DNA of 64,000 bases from Paralvinella palmiformis (GCA_025642065.1 JAODUP010001206.1:118991-182990), one strand, 5' to 3'. Positions 1-13,752 are shown, counted from the stretch's first letter. Numbers and translations are program-made. Notes: generated from the letters alone by a model not told the origin.

Positions 1-1734
1 GCATCGGTCAGTACGAATGAGTATATCACGGGGCCAGAATTTAAACCAATGTTCGCACCCAGAAGGCAGGGGCAGATAAAGAGGAATGGAGGGAGGGAAG
101 AAGTTATGGGGGGGGTGATGGAGGGGGGGAGGGAAGAGAGGGAGCGAGCGAGCGATTAAGCGAATGAGCTTAAACCTCCTATCAGTACAAATGACATTAG
201 TGTAGTTTCGTTTTAATCGAGTCTCACCAAATGGAAACTGATAGAGGGGATTATTTATATATATATATATTAAACCCGCATCATTATCTTTATTTATCTT
301 ATACAAACTGTTGGAACCAGTCCATAGTCGGAACAATGATGTAAATAATTACTGCAAGATCGTAATGTATATTTAATTTTAAAAACAATAAACAAAAACA
401 TCAATATAGTTACCGAAAATTAAAGTTTCCTACCACAAATGTGATTTCTTTATAAATCATGCAATTACAACATATCGTAAATTTCAATTGTCAGAAGCAC
501 AATACCCATATTGAAGACATATTCTCCCGATAAATAATTGATATGCGGATCAGACAAAGAGAAACATCAACAACACATGCACACCCAGACACACACACAC
601 GCGCGCACGCACACATACTACAGGCCATTTATATCTTTGAACTATCAGCGTTATTAGTTTCATAAAATATATAAGTCAAATTTCATAATTAGTGACTAGT
701 CACAGCCAGGGATGACAACATATTTATATCAATATTTTTCTTTTCACTATTTTCAGCAAAACAAAACTACATCGTAACAGAAACATCTTCAAATATACAT
801 CATATCGTGATGAACCGGTGACATTTTACTGTATTCAAAGTTTAATTCACTAATAGTTCGCGTAAATGTTCAACTACTCACATAATTTTCATGTAGTATT
901 TCAACCAGCCATTGACCTTTCACTAGGTCGGCATTGTGAAAGGTCACTTTAGTGTTGGTATACCTATGACTTTCGCGGATTGTTCAAGCTGAGTTAAGTG
1001 GGTTAGCGAATTATCGGTGGAGACTTACAAGATGATTCAAAATTGTGTAACATTTCCGTTGAACTGAAATCGAATTTTAAAACAAAAATCTGCCTCGTTG
1101 CAGGTTCTCGGTTCTATGATTAATAAATGCTTTAAGCACAGGTTTATCTGTAGCTTAAATGCCAAGGATTGTTAACCAACATCTTTATCATAATTCTGTT
1201 CAGCTCAAGACAAAATTAAGGGCTTCTGAGCAATCCTTCCAACGGCATAGATCACGATATATTAACTTAATGTAAGTACAATAATGCCAGTTCAATTTAA
1301 CGTAAACAGCATTAGAATTAACCCATTTTGAAGCAATGTCAGTAATTACTGTAACATATAATAATAATTGGGGAAGAAATATCTACTTCTTTATTGTGTA
1401 ATCTTTATTGGCTTTAAATCAGCAAACGAAGAGAGCATAATATTTTGCTAGCGAAAGGAATTTCTTTTTAAATGAGCTATTGATCTCATGTATAACTCTA
1501 TCAATATACAGTCTAATCATATCAGTGATACCGAAAAACAAACTAAATTAATAATTAACCGCAGAATGTTCCAAGCAATTGAATAACATATTTTTTAAAT
1601 GCAATAAGATGTGAGAATGTTCATATTTAGACACATATACCACTTGCGGGTTGTTTTTAATTGGTAGTGCTTGTTTATGTGTGGGTGTTTTGAATTTTGA
1701 CACGAAAGATTTGGGTTTCACTCATTGTCAGGAT
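1..1734. other. intergenic stretch, no gene seen
   Basis: No exon with splice sites or family similarity was found on either strand. The first 170 bases are purine-rich (GGGA/GAGG runs), there is a short AT run near 256-272 and a CA/CG run near 586-615. The rest is ordinary AT-rich sequence. Confidence 0.6.
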
Positions 1735-2140
1735 CCAGTGATATTTACAGCTGATATATAAGTGTTGTTTAACCCCATATCGCTGCACAATTATCCCAAG
1801 AGGACTGGTATACATTGTGAAAAGCAGAGGACCAAGAACTGAACCTTGTTGTAACCAGATAACAAAAACTGAACGTCAGATGAAATACCGTGAACATACA
1901 CTCTCTGGGAGCGTTGTCTCAGATAGGATCGAAATCATTCCATTACTTTAGCTGACAGACTAAACATGTCTTTTAACCGAGAGAAAAGTACATTATGGTC
2001 AACTGTATCAAATGCATCAGACAGGTCTAGAAGAACAAGTAATACAGTCTTACCTTGATCAATTGACATCATAATATAATTTTTCACTCGGACCAAGGCT
2101 TTTTCGGTGCTGTGATCACTTTTATATTCAACTGTTAATA
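1735..2140 (-). mobile_element. L2/CR1-like LINE reverse-transcriptase fragment
   Basis: Read on the minus strand this piece gives the conserved reverse-transcriptase block of non-LTR retrotransposons: a stretch like STEKALVRVKNYI, then LLDLSDAFDTVDHNVL (the LDLSAAFDTVDH box), then SYLRQRSQRVYV and a degraded PQGSVLGPLLF box. Stops and frame changes interrupt it, so it is a fossil. It ends near 1735, before the YADD active-site box. The same LINE type recurs at 17165-18060, 34180-34450, 36540-36765 and 38760-39368. Confidence 0.8.
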
Positions 2141-2937
2141 TGTATATAATTTAACTGTATGAGGTACATTTTTCTTATCAAAGTATTAAGTTGCCTAGCA
2201 CACCGGTGACTTGAATACACTGTTAAGGCTACTTTCCATGATGTGAGTAACCAAATACAAGCACTTCATGTAACAGAAGATATTTCCTTTGTTATTTTTA
2301 ACACATACTGATTTGTGTTCTGTAATTATTACTTTTTCGTTATGTATTTAAATTATAGGATTAAGGATAAGTGTTATTGTCACTAATTTTTAACATACAA
2401 ATTATCTTTATTTTGTAATATTGGTTATCAAATAATAAATATCTAACTTGATGAACATAACGAACAAGGTTTTTCTGAATAATAAATAGTAATGTCTGCC
2501 ATGTATTATATGGACCGATTTCAATTCGCATTGTGTGGTTTGTGATTCTAATCAATGTCAGCCATTCTAAGGATTACCTGATGATGATTGTAATGGCAAC
2601 CCCGTTATTTCACATAAGATTGCATTTACAGGGATTAATGTTCAGTTTCGTTTCACTCTATAACAGTTCTCACAGTTTGGTAGATGCAGAGTTTATTGAC
2701 ATCGCTTTCATGCATTCGTTACGTTAGGCTTTAATATATGAACGTTGAAGATTATCTACTTCGATATGAACTTGCTGCTGGTCCAAAATCTGTGACCTCA
2801 AATATATCGTTCATTTCGTTAAAAATAGTTTGACATCTCTGACAAAGATTCATCGTTGAGAAGTGACATTTCTGACAATGACCTTCTCGGTGACAAAAGT
2901 CTAAAACACAAAATAATGTAAATTTGTGCATTAACAA
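2141..2937. other. intergenic stretch, nothing recognised
   Basis: AT-rich sequence with short open frames on both strands but no splice pattern, known protein similarity or repeat structure. Confidence 0.5.
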
Positions 2938-3128
2938 TGATGATGATGATGATTAATGTTACACGGCCACTTTTGTGCACATGGTAGGCTAAATAAGCCG
3001 AGTGACATCCAAAGGTAATGAAGCGAAAAGTCATAGATGAAATACCCTTCAGATATTCCCACGCCGAGATTCGAACACGGGTGGTAGTGAGCTGTGGTCC
3101 AAACCACTACCGTTAGAACAGGCCACGT
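2938..3128 (-). mobile_element. tRNA-derived SINE (family 1), minus strand
   Basis: On the minus strand the element starts with a tRNA-like head: a degraded A-box region near 3105-3125 and a B-box GTTCGAATCTCGG near 3066-3078. A body shared with the copies at 19168, 39077, 16925, 29539 and 56002 follows, and it ends in an (ATC)n tail at 2938-2954. It abuts an AT microsatellite on its head side. Confidence 0.85.
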
Positions 3129-3131
3129 GAT

Positions 3132-3141
3132 ATATATATAT

Positions 3142-3180
<39 letters not shown>
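3132..3180. repeat. (AT)n microsatellite
   Basis: Nearly pure TA dinucleotide run with one slip near 3152, lying between the SINE head and the left arm of the foldback element. Confidence 0.95.
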
Positions 3181-3183
<3 letters not shown>

Positions 3184-3259
3184 AAAATCTCGTAATGTTA
3201 GATACAGGTACATCGTATTATTTTTCATTTAACTCGCTAAAAGTTTAAAACGCAGATGG

Positions 3260-3333
<74 letters not shown>

Positions 3334-3658
3334 CATCCATCAATATGTTCTAAATTGGAGGACCACTTACCGCTGGTGGGCCGCCGGTGAAACGCCAATA
3401 CGGAAGCTCATTGCTGTTCGGTCACTGGTGTTCAGCTGGTCAGAACATCATCCGAACTACGACTACCATATACGGTTGGCCACCAATGCACCAACGGTGA
3501 TAAGTTATCTGAGAAGCCATTTATGATCAGAGTTCCTAGGCCATACACAGCCTCTTCAACGCAATTCAGGTAATCCATCTAATGCGTTTTAAACTTTTAG
3601 CGAGTTAAATGAAAAATAATACGATGTACCTGTATCTAACATTACGAGATTTTCTTAT
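3179..3658. mobile_element. foldback/MITE-like element with 85-base near-identical inverted arms
   Basis: The left arm (3179-3263) and the reverse complement of the right arm (3571-3658) are identical except for one 3-base indel (CGCAGATGG against CGCATTAGATGG). The roughly 300-base centre begins with a pure AT run (3262-3330) and then has a GC-richer unique part (3350-3565) without a coding frame. Long arms around a short non-coding centre suggest a non-autonomous DNA element or foldback element. The left end lies in an AT run, so no target duplication can be read. Confidence 0.75.
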
Positions 3659-4361
3659 TTTGTCGCTCGGCCGAATTTAGCCATATTAATACTTATCTAA
3701 ATAAAAGAATACTAACTACACTCGAATTCCTGTAACATGTAGAAGTACCATGTGTACACAAATACATACATATACACACACATACGTGTGATCGAGTGTG
3801 TGTGGGTCGGTGGGTGTGAATATATGCGTGTGTATATTTATATTTGTATGTGTGTGTGTGTGTCTATATGTTTTGTATGTGTGTATGGGTGTATCTGCAT
3901 ATATATATATGTGTTTGTGTGTGGATATATATGTACATATGTTTGTATGTGTCTTTGCATGTGTATATGCGTCTGTATGTATGTAAATATGTGTGCATGT
4001 GTATATGTGTATGTTTTAGGGTACATATATAGTGACACTGGCTCAGAACATCAGCATCTAACCATATTTTGAGTCCTATACCTCCCATAAATCTATAGAT
4101 AAATAAAACTTTACATACATCAAGGTTATCTAGTAATTAATGTACTGGGGGTAGTTAATTGTAGAAAATTAAAAATTAAAAACGTGATATATTTTCTGTC
4201 TATGTATTTATCCCTAACAGAAACTGTTTTTTTTTTTACTAAAGGCCATGTAGTACTACTTTACTAAAGGTTGTGTAATAGTATCTTACTGAAGGTCATG
4301 TCGTAATATTTGAAAATAACATCTCATTCCTCGCTTAAATTTTCAATTGTTTATGATTTAA

Positions 4362-4420
<59 letters not shown>
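3659..4420. repeat. cryptic TG/TA-rich simple sequence and short tandem units
   Basis: 3750-4040 is an irregular mixture of TGTG, TATA and TGTA steps that keeps frames open by chance. 4229-4312 holds three imperfect tandem units of about 26 bases built on TTACTAAAGGCCATG. 4364-4414 is an (AT)n run. No gene is seen. Confidence 0.75.
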
Positions 4421-4421
<1 letters not shown>

Positions 4422-5049
4422 ATATTATATATCACATCTACTTTTTGTATTTCTGTTTCACAAACATCTGAGCTGTAGTAAGAATAGAAATGAAAGTTAT
4501 CAAAGTTAATCACAGAGATAAAGATTCAATGTATTGAATTTTCCTTATCTTTACCTAAACCTCCTGCTTCATGGCTGGGGACTCTCGAATTTGATTGTCC
4601 CCAAAAATTGATATTTTTCTGGATCAAATTAGTTTTTATTCCTGGATCATCACGTTAATAAAAGCATTGGACTTTCCCTTAATTAAAACTTTAATGTTGA
4701 AAAGTCCAAAATCACATTAAAATATATGACAATGACATAGACTATCATACGATGTTATATGAGAATAACTATCACATGATGTCATATGGCAATATGTGAT
4801 GATGTCATTTCCACTCTTTCTCTCTTCCATTACTGATCATTTATATTATACTTTTTTCCGGCTTCTCTCTAACATATATCATGAACTAAAACGAATTAGA
4901 TCAGAAATATACATAATTATTGGAAAATAACATTCAGTTAAATTTAAAGTATCTTCTTTTTTACAAAGACAATTGCCAACGTAATTGAGCCACAAAACAA
5001 ACACAATCATGTTTATATCACATTTTGGACTACCCCAATCTGGCAGGTG

Positions 5050-5081
<32 letters not shown>

Positions 5082-5084
5082 CAA

Positions 5085-5140
5085 ACTTTTTATATCGCCC
5101 TATATAACCTGTAAGAAGGTTACTCTAAGGCATTTGTTTA
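5085..5140 (-). mobile_element. L2-like LINE 3' tail remnant
   Basis: Read on the minus strand this is the short hairpin-like tail found at the 3' end of the LINEs in this window: GCCTTAGAGTAACC, then CTTACAGG, then TATATAGGGCGATATAAA. An almost identical piece is at 26245-26290, and related tails are at 34404, 38770 and 62911. Confidence 0.6.
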
Positions 5141-5317
5141 TTGTAAAAGTTCAGAAGAAATGTTTCCATTATACAAATGTTATTTAAATACCTACATGAT
5201 ACCGATATGTTACCAGATTTTAAAATATAACTCTTTTATATATATATAATTCATTTGTTTCGTTGTAATAGACAAAGTAATTAAAATTGGTAAGGTAGAC
5301 ATAGAAATTGTAAATGC

Positions 5318-5323
<6 letters not shown>

Positions 5324-5388
<65 letters not shown>
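5324..5388. repeat. (CT)n-(AT)n compound microsatellite
   Basis: A CT run (5319-5352) passes directly into an AT run (to 5386). It sits in a gene-free stretch from 4420 to 7970 where the only other recognisable features are LINE traces and further microsatellites. Confidence 0.9.
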
Positions 5389-5389
<1 letters not shown>

Positions 5390-6235
5390 GCAAATACTAC
5401 AAAAGGGTATTACAAGAAAATGTTTATTCAAATTGAACAATTTAACATTCATATTGAAATATTTAAGATGACGGAGTATAATAAGTAATATTATTCTCAT
5501 ATAAGTATCTAAAAACTTGAAAATATTACAACTTGGCAACTGATTTACAGTTCTTAATTATTCTATAACTTTACACCATATAATCAACACAATCTTTTAA
5601 TTTAGTTTCAGTGTAATAACAATTGAAATTGTTTTGTGTGTCTACTGGGTAATCTTGCAATATGTGAATAAATAGAGTTCACAGCTATAAAATGAGCTTG
5701 AATTTTTTGGATATTTTGTGTGTTTTATATATAATATAGTGTTTTCAGTTCAGCTGGATCTAAAAATTTAAGATGCCTCATTTCTTTAAATACTATTCTT
5801 GTATGATTATTATATAGCATATTACATGCAACTGTCAACATTTTTAACCCGTACAATGCTGAGATGTTTGCTTCTTTTAGATTGAATATAATCATCCCAA
5901 TCCAATATTTTGTCTTGGTAAACATTTGAATTAGTCAACTCTTTGTAAAGCTTCAGTATTTATTTAACTAGAAACATTAGCATGGTTGAATGGATAATAT
6001 ACATATATATGTTTTTGGTTAAAACTAAATGCACTTCATTGGTAACAAATCAATTATCTATGATTAAGAAATCTATTAAATTTAATCTATGGTAACAAAT
6101 CAATTACAAATCAATTATCTATGTTACTTTATTCAATGCTTAACATATCTTTAGATTATTAGCTGATTAGTAAATAAAAAATAAATTCACCTGATATTAT
6201 GAATACTATCATGTTTATACAGTAGAAATAGTATT

Positions 6236-6365
6236 GATCTAGGCATAAATCCAAGTTCCCTGACACCACAACAATTAAGCTTATTAAATATTATTTCATG
6301 GTCAATAGTGTCAAATACTCTGTCCAAATTATTTGAGTGAAACAATAAAACTAAACCTGTACTAT
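6236..6365 (-). mobile_element. decayed reverse-transcriptase trace, second LINE type
   Basis: The minus strand reads roughly FDTIDHEIIFNKLNCCGVRE, which matches the FDTIDHxxLLxKLxxxGI block of non-LTR reverse transcriptases. It differs from the LLDLSDAFDTVDH type at 1735-2140. Only this block is legible. Confidence 0.55.
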
Positions 6366-6524
6366 ATTGTTAAAAGTATTAATACTGAATTAAAGAATAT
6401 TAATTTTAGAAACTTGTGGAGGTACTGATAATAGACTTTAATTGTTTACTATCTGCCTTAAATAATGGCATAACTCAAGCAATCTTCATATCACCTAGGA
6501 ATATGCTAAAGGGAAATTAATTAT

Positions 6525-6530
<6 letters not shown>

Positions 6531-6587
<57 letters not shown>
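6531..6587. repeat. (AT)n microsatellite
   Basis: A pure AT dinucleotide run of about 57 bases. Confidence 0.95.
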
Positions 6588-6591
<4 letters not shown>

Positions 6592-7334
6592 ACTACTATA
6601 AAGGATAAGATACTTAATCATCAGCATGTAAATATTATCATTATTACATGAATTGTTTTTAATTTCTTAATTCCTGTGTTCTGATTTATATTTTAAAAGT
6701 GATTTAACGAACACATTCTTTCTGATGTGAACATTAACTAACCCTTTGTTTATTAAGTAGAGATTTATGGCAATAGTTACATTTTACTATTCTAACTGTA
6801 CAGCATTGTTATACAAATGTTAGAAAACCTGAGATGTTATAATATTCTTTTTATTAACATCATCATAAGCTAATCAGTAGTTCTTGTTTTAGCCCAATTA
6901 TTACTTATTAACTTTTATACTATATCTGTACTGATCTTCTGGTTTTGTCCCTCAATATAAATATCTGATTGTATATATTGTCATAGAAGATCACCTTAAT
7001 ATTAACATTTATTTTATTTATACAAATGTTATCAAGAACAATTGAGGTTTCGTTTTGAATGTTGGTTTTAGCCAATCAGTTTGCAAGATATTTGGCAGAA
7101 ACAATTTTGTCTGACTGTGATATTAATATTTTTAACAAATTTAGATTATGCTCATTGCAAATTATTCAAGATTACAGTTCTATCTAATCTCTTCTCAACA
7201 ACAATGAATTCGTTAAATAGCTGTACTTCAGAGTTTGAAAAGTAATTTGTAGATTCATACATTTTCAAATCTTATAAATCTAATCAAGCATCAAATGGAA
7301 ATTTAGTTTCTTACTTAGAAAGTTGCTGGAATAA

Positions 7335-7394
7335 ATATGGAAGACACACACACACATACACACACATGTGCATACACACACACACACACACACA
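7335..7394. repeat. (CA)n microsatellite
   Basis: CA run with a few ATG/TGC interruptions, about 150 bases from the much longer GT run at 7545-7657 and complementary to it. Confidence 0.9.
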
Positions 7395-7543
7395 CATGTA
7401 TATATAACTGATATTTCTCTTTTAGTCAATATTGATATTGTCGTGGTTTCTTGATATGTATTCAAGGGCAATGTCAAAAAGAAACTTGTACTGGTCCTGA
7501 AAGCAAATGAGAATTAATAATATATACATGTATACATATGAGA

Positions 7544-7659
<116 letters not shown>

Positions 7660-10600
7660 ATCCCACGGAATCAGACAGCAAAACCTGATTAAATTCAACA
7701 ATATTATCTTTAGTGTAAAATAGTTTGTTAATGATTTATTCTGTTATAAACGTTTTATTCCATAAAGCAACAAAATGTATCCCAGAGGCAGTGAGTTCAC
7801 TAGTTCACACATAATTAAAACATGTGTTCGACATTGCATAATTATGAAAAATATTTCATGGTCACACTTCACATATTATATTCTATGTACAGAATTGCTA
7901 AAGAAAATAATTAAACCAGCAAATCATATTTCATATCTATAGAATTTGAATGGTTACCATATGAAATTGAATTAATGTAATCCCTGTGTCTGGAAAAACT
8001 GTTGCCTCCTAATAGAAACATATCTAGCTGCCATAAAAGGATCAACCTCTTGATTCAAGTTAATCTGTTGTATGATGTGACTTGCCCCATAAAATAGGCC
8101 ACTGCGTGTGACTCCATCCCTGCAGAATTAAATAAACAAAATATATGTACTTTATAAATACAGTAGTCTGAAAAAAGATATTGATAAATTATAATAATTA
8201 TATTTACATGCAGTGTATGATCATCTTATCATTTATTTTCGGGTTCTGTGAATCTTTCTGTTGCTCTTGCCAATTGTGTATCTCTTCAAGTAAAGACAAG
8301 AAGCTAGTATTGTCTGGTGGAAATACATCTTTATTGGGCCAGTTCAACAACTGGAGATGTCTCACATTAACTGGCCCAGGAGAAGACAGCTGACCTTTGT
8401 TCTTTAAATTAAAAAAATAACAGACTCTATTATCCAATATGATTAACTTAATAATATACATCATTTAGACAATAACCTATGACGTAAATACAAATTACCA
8501 CTTGGAACAATATAAGCTTATTTTGAAAATAATTAGATCACTTTGTTTAAGGAAATTTATACACAGTAAGTGTCATATTACATATCACAATATTCTATTT
8601 CTTAAACGTTTATATAAATTTGTTTAATGTCTTCATTTTATTCTTTCTTATTCTTACATTAATAGAAACAAAATCACCTCTTCTTGTATTAAATCAGCCA
8701 TAAATTCTCTCATAATTACATCTTTGGAGGTTCTAAAAGTTGCCATAAGTTGAACTCTAAGTGGACCAAATACTACACTTTCTTCATCAGACCAGTACAG
8801 CTTGGAAGACTGCAAAATATTTTCTTCAAGATGCATTTATACTACATATATGCATGCAAACATGTGTACATACATATCTACAGGCATGATTCTTCATATA
8901 TTAAACCTAAAAGTGAAATATTATAGTATTACTGTATTATAATGTTTCCAGTAAACAATTAAATCAACATAATTTATTCTTAGTTTATCCAAACTTTATT
9001 TAATTATATAAATAATATAGAGTGTCACATTCTTTGGGTTAAAATATTTTTTCTTCAAATAATTAACCATACCTCATCTAACACATCCAATTCATTAAGC
9101 ATAATGATGTATTTAATGTGATGATCATACACAAGTCTCCAAAGGTCAACTTGTGTTTCTGGCAGTGGCATTTGTGTTACTATATAACAGTTGTGTTTTC
9201 TAAAGCTCTGAAATAATACAGAAATGTTTTTTTTATTAAATCACCATTAGATTGGAATATCATTTATTTTCATGACTGTACTAATTTAATTAAAATAATT
9301 AAGCTTTTATTGAATATTTTATTTGTGGAAATTTATGGTTAGAAGGTCAACCTACATCTACATAGACAGCATTGATATAATTATTGCAGCCCACAGCTTG
9401 TGTTGATAAGTATGGTCGATCAGATTCACCTACAATAGCATGGAAGTCATATATTATTATTAAATGTTATTTTAATATCCTAAAGATTGTTTTCAGGCAA
9501 ATAATCTATTGTGTTAAAATTTGATAACTATGAAAATTAGAAAATATCATATTATACCTGGAATGACATCAGGAACTCTGTTTTTGTGTTTGTTTTCTTC
9601 CAGTGAACCATCTTTCATTTGATCTTTTTGCAGATCTTTCCATTTACTTAAAAGCTTAAGTGTAGATTAATTGATAAGAGTTTTCTATCAGAATCTATGT
9701 CTATGTCAGTGACATAATATTTGACAAAGATTCTTAACATAAATATTATAAAAAGAGTTGCTAGTAATGCTATGGCATATATTTTGACATATTTTACCTT
9801 AAACTGCCTGTCAAATATTCTTCAACTCATCAGATAAAGTAGAACAGGAGTATGATGTCTTGCCAACAATTATTGATTCCAGAATAGTATCATGTAGAAG
9901 CACATACTGACCCTGATTATAGATTAGAAATTAAATATCTACAGTGTCAAATATTATATTTTTCATTATAAGATCAAAATAACTTGGAAAACTTGAATTC
10001 CATCACTGAACACTCAAACAACAGATACTGGACAGTTTCTCCAGCATACATTCATATAGCATGACTGATATAGGGACAGTCATACAAATATAAAGTAAAT
10101 ACAATATTATTATATATTAATTCCCACCTGAATTTGTACCATTTGCATTCTCTGTTGCCTTAAAGTTTTTACACATCCATAAACATTTACACCTTTCTCT
10201 TGAACAATTTGTTGAAGCAGTATATCAAGGGCTATGAATGTCCCAGTACGACCAACACCTGTACTGTAAGATAGAAAAATATTTTGCTAAATATTGTTAT
10301 TTCTTATTAAGATTTTTCCTCTTTATAAAAATAGGAATTGTTACAAGCAATTTGTCTAAATGGAATAGAATAATGGATAACAGTGAACTGTATAACCCTA
10401 AATATATTTTGTTTTTAATATTTATGTAACATACCCACAATGAACAACCAATGGTCCAGTCCTCTGACTATCAAATAAATGAACTCTCTTGTGAAAGTGA
10501 AGTAATGTTGATGGACCATACAACAGTCCTCCCTTCTCAGTCCAAGACCGGAATTGGAAATGGTAAATTGGACGAGGACTACTCTCCTATCACCAGAGGA

Positions 10601-13600
10601 TAGAACCATATAGAATGTAAAAATAAAGATCATTTGGCCCCCCCTCTCTCTCTCTCATGCATTTATGTGTGTGATAAAGAAAATAACTCTTACCCTATCA
10701 GTAAGAATCAATATCCTAACCACATAATCAGCATATTCTGTAACATGTTCACATGTTACAGTGTACTTTTCATATTGTTTTGACTGACCCGTCATTGTTG
10801 GCCAATATTGGGCACATTTCATCTGATAATAAATATTAATATTAGCTGAGATTAAACATAATAAATAATAATAATAAACAATGCAAGATGAAATTGATAA
10901 AGTTATTCCATTCTCAAATTATCTATGGCAATATTTATTTCTATATATATGTGATTTAAAGCCAATTTGCAACAGCTTTATTACCTTTTTTACAGAAAAT
11001 GTCTTTATAATGGCTCTCTTATTTTTTGGCAGAAAACATATTAGTATAATTATAATAAATTGTTATTAAGTGGTATTTTGACTTCCTTATCTAAATGCAA
11101 TTTTGCATTGATTTAAAATATTGCTACTTGTAGTTCAGGTAATAAATCTTTGCTGAATAAAACATATGACTATGTCTATAACAGCTTGTCTTGTACATTG
11201 CTTACTGTATGCTTTGATTTAAATACATAGCTGTATTTAAAGTATTGCACAAGGTACAATTAAACGTAGACAGCATTAAATGACCTATTTGCACCAATTT
11301 CCTGTTTATTAATTCAATCAACTCAATATTTGTTTCTCTAATTTTTTGGTCTGTTTTTTTAAGTGAATGATATTTTTTAAATGATAACATTATCATATTA
11401 TGGTATAGTTACCTTGTTTTCCTCCACCGTATTTACCAACATAACAATGCTGTTAATATGATATTGCCAGATCATCTTCCAGAAGTCACCAACTGTTTCT
11501 GGCTTTACACCTGAAAATAATCAGGCAAATATTAAATATAATTGATTAATCAACATAGTTCTGAGAAATATAAAATAATGTTTTTAATTATGATAATAAT
11601 ATCATCATTACCTTGTGCTGCAATGTAAGTCTTCTCACTATCACCATAACCCTAAAAAATAATATTATTACATTTAAGAGTTATGGTAATCAAATATATT
11701 TGGTTTAAAAAGTTTAAGAATGAATTTAATTTTTATAAATAAAGGTTTAACAGTATATATATATTAGCTATTATTTCAGTTACCTTTATGAAACATGCAT
11801 TGGTGTAATCAGTATCTGTGTTTGAATCATCTTTGATGAGGGTTACTCGATTATAATCATCTTGAATCAAAGGGATATAAAACAAAAAATAATGTAATAT
11901 TTATATTGTCAATAACAAATTACTCATTATTGATCAACTCTGTAAGTTTACCGTCTTAGAGTTACTCAAAATATATACATGCTCTAGAAGATATAATTAC
12001 TATAAATATTAAATTAAATCTTGTTTTTATATATTTTTGTTAAACAACGTACATGGGTAGATGTTGTCAAATCTATTCTTTTTGCTGTTTTCACTTTTAA
12101 TAGCAACTTCACATTTTGTGTTGTCACTGGCTGGGAGTGTCTGTAATGTTAATTATAATATACTTTATTTGTCAATATTAAATAAGTTTTTCTTTGTAAT
12201 GGTTCTTTCACTGATGTTACATTATTGATGAAGTTAAATAAGTGAAATATTTTTCTTACTTTAAATTCATCGGAAATGTTTTTCCTATTAACATAACTCT
12301 CAAAATCTGCAATAGGTATAACACTGTTTATATCAGGATTTTCATCTTCAATGTAAGCAAAGCCAGAAGAGTTTTCGTTTCCTTGTTGCGTAAAATTGTC
12401 AGCTCCAACTCCGTTAATTATACTACCATCTGAAGCTATAAATACACTCTGCGAGTGGAATGTCTGTAGTTCCAGCAGGTGGGGCTTCTTCATCAGCCTT
12501 AACCACAATACATCTGATAACTTACCTGTTGAATGGAAATTACATCAAATATCAATAATCATATATCCCATTCAAATAATATTTAAAAAATTATATTTAT
12601 GAATTATATCTTCATGCCCACAAATAATAGAAAACTAAAATACCTTTTGCATATCAGTATTACTGCAATGATCACTGTTGCAATAACCAAAATAGCAACA
12701 AGTAACGTTGATACTATGATGGCAGTTTTTTTGCTTGTGTGAGAGCTTGTATCTAAAGATGAAATAAATTATTAATTAGTGCTGAAAATGTAGCATTGTT
12801 GGGTTTAAAAAATAATAATTACCCGGTACCTATAATCTTGCCAAATGAAGCTGTAAATTGGTGGCAATAGAATCTTTCAAATGAATGAATACAATCTCAT
12901 AAGTCTGGAGCCATATTAGCAACATGGCAGAATACAGAGATCAGTAAAATCATATATCATGTAAGAGTTAAATAATGCCACGTATAAAACAAATTATTGA
13001 CAGTAATATAGAGATCACAGACTAATTCAAATAAGGTTAGAATTATCTTGTAAACAAGTAGTATTATATTTGTGGTGAACTGTAATATGTAGTATGATCG
13101 AGTTGATGAATTTTACTTGTTAATAACAAGTTGTTATATATTTCCATACACCATTTTACCTTTAATAACAACACATTGGCTTCCACTTTCTGATGTGATT
13201 TCCTGATTATTGATGGCTGTCATCTGCATAATATACATTCCTGGATCCCGGAAACTGATGATCACAGTGTTCACACTTAAATCAGCATTAATGGACACCC
13301 ATGATGTGTTACCACTGAGGTGATAGCCAAACGTAAGTCCAGTCAAATAGTCACATCTACGCTCTTTTGGTACCTGATGATTTAAAGTAACATAGTCACA
13401 TTACAAATAATGCAAGTGGAATAAATGGCAGATCAATTAAAATCAATTTGTTGTCACATAATTCACCAATTATTGCACCTATTATAACTTGGCAGTTACC
13501 TTATACTTTACTAAAATCTTATAATCACTACTATCTGATGATGGTGTTCTTCAATCTGACGAACATGTAGGAGGATCTGGTGCTGAAGAGAAATGTGTTA

Positions 13601-13746
13601 TTTAAATTACTTGTTACTAATGTATTTTAAAATAAGGAAATATCTCCACTTTTATGTTCGCATTTAAGAATAATTGCAGAAAATTGGCATAAAATGGAGA
13701 ATGTTTTATTCAAACATAAGAAACTGTTCATTCAATTTAATAATTT

Positions 13747-13752
13747 GCCTCC
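13747..13752 (-). other. GC-AG splice donor of the phosphatase FN3 exon
   Basis: The FN3 exon (13749-14060) has no GT donor in a usable place, but GGAG|GCAAAT gives a GC donor that fits the rare-donor consensus. With it the exon is 312 bases and joins both neighbours in phase (two bases at the start, one base at the end). Confidence 0.6.

Noticed and set aside
3752..4088. Cysteine/valine-rich frames on both strands
   Set aside because: Translation of irregular TG/TA simple sequence; overlapping frames on both strands have the same low complexity.
8389..8394. Alternative acceptor five bases upstream for the phosphatase exon 8208-8389
   Set aside because: The AG at 8395-8396 would break the reading phase with exon 8678-8809; the AG directly before 8389 keeps it.
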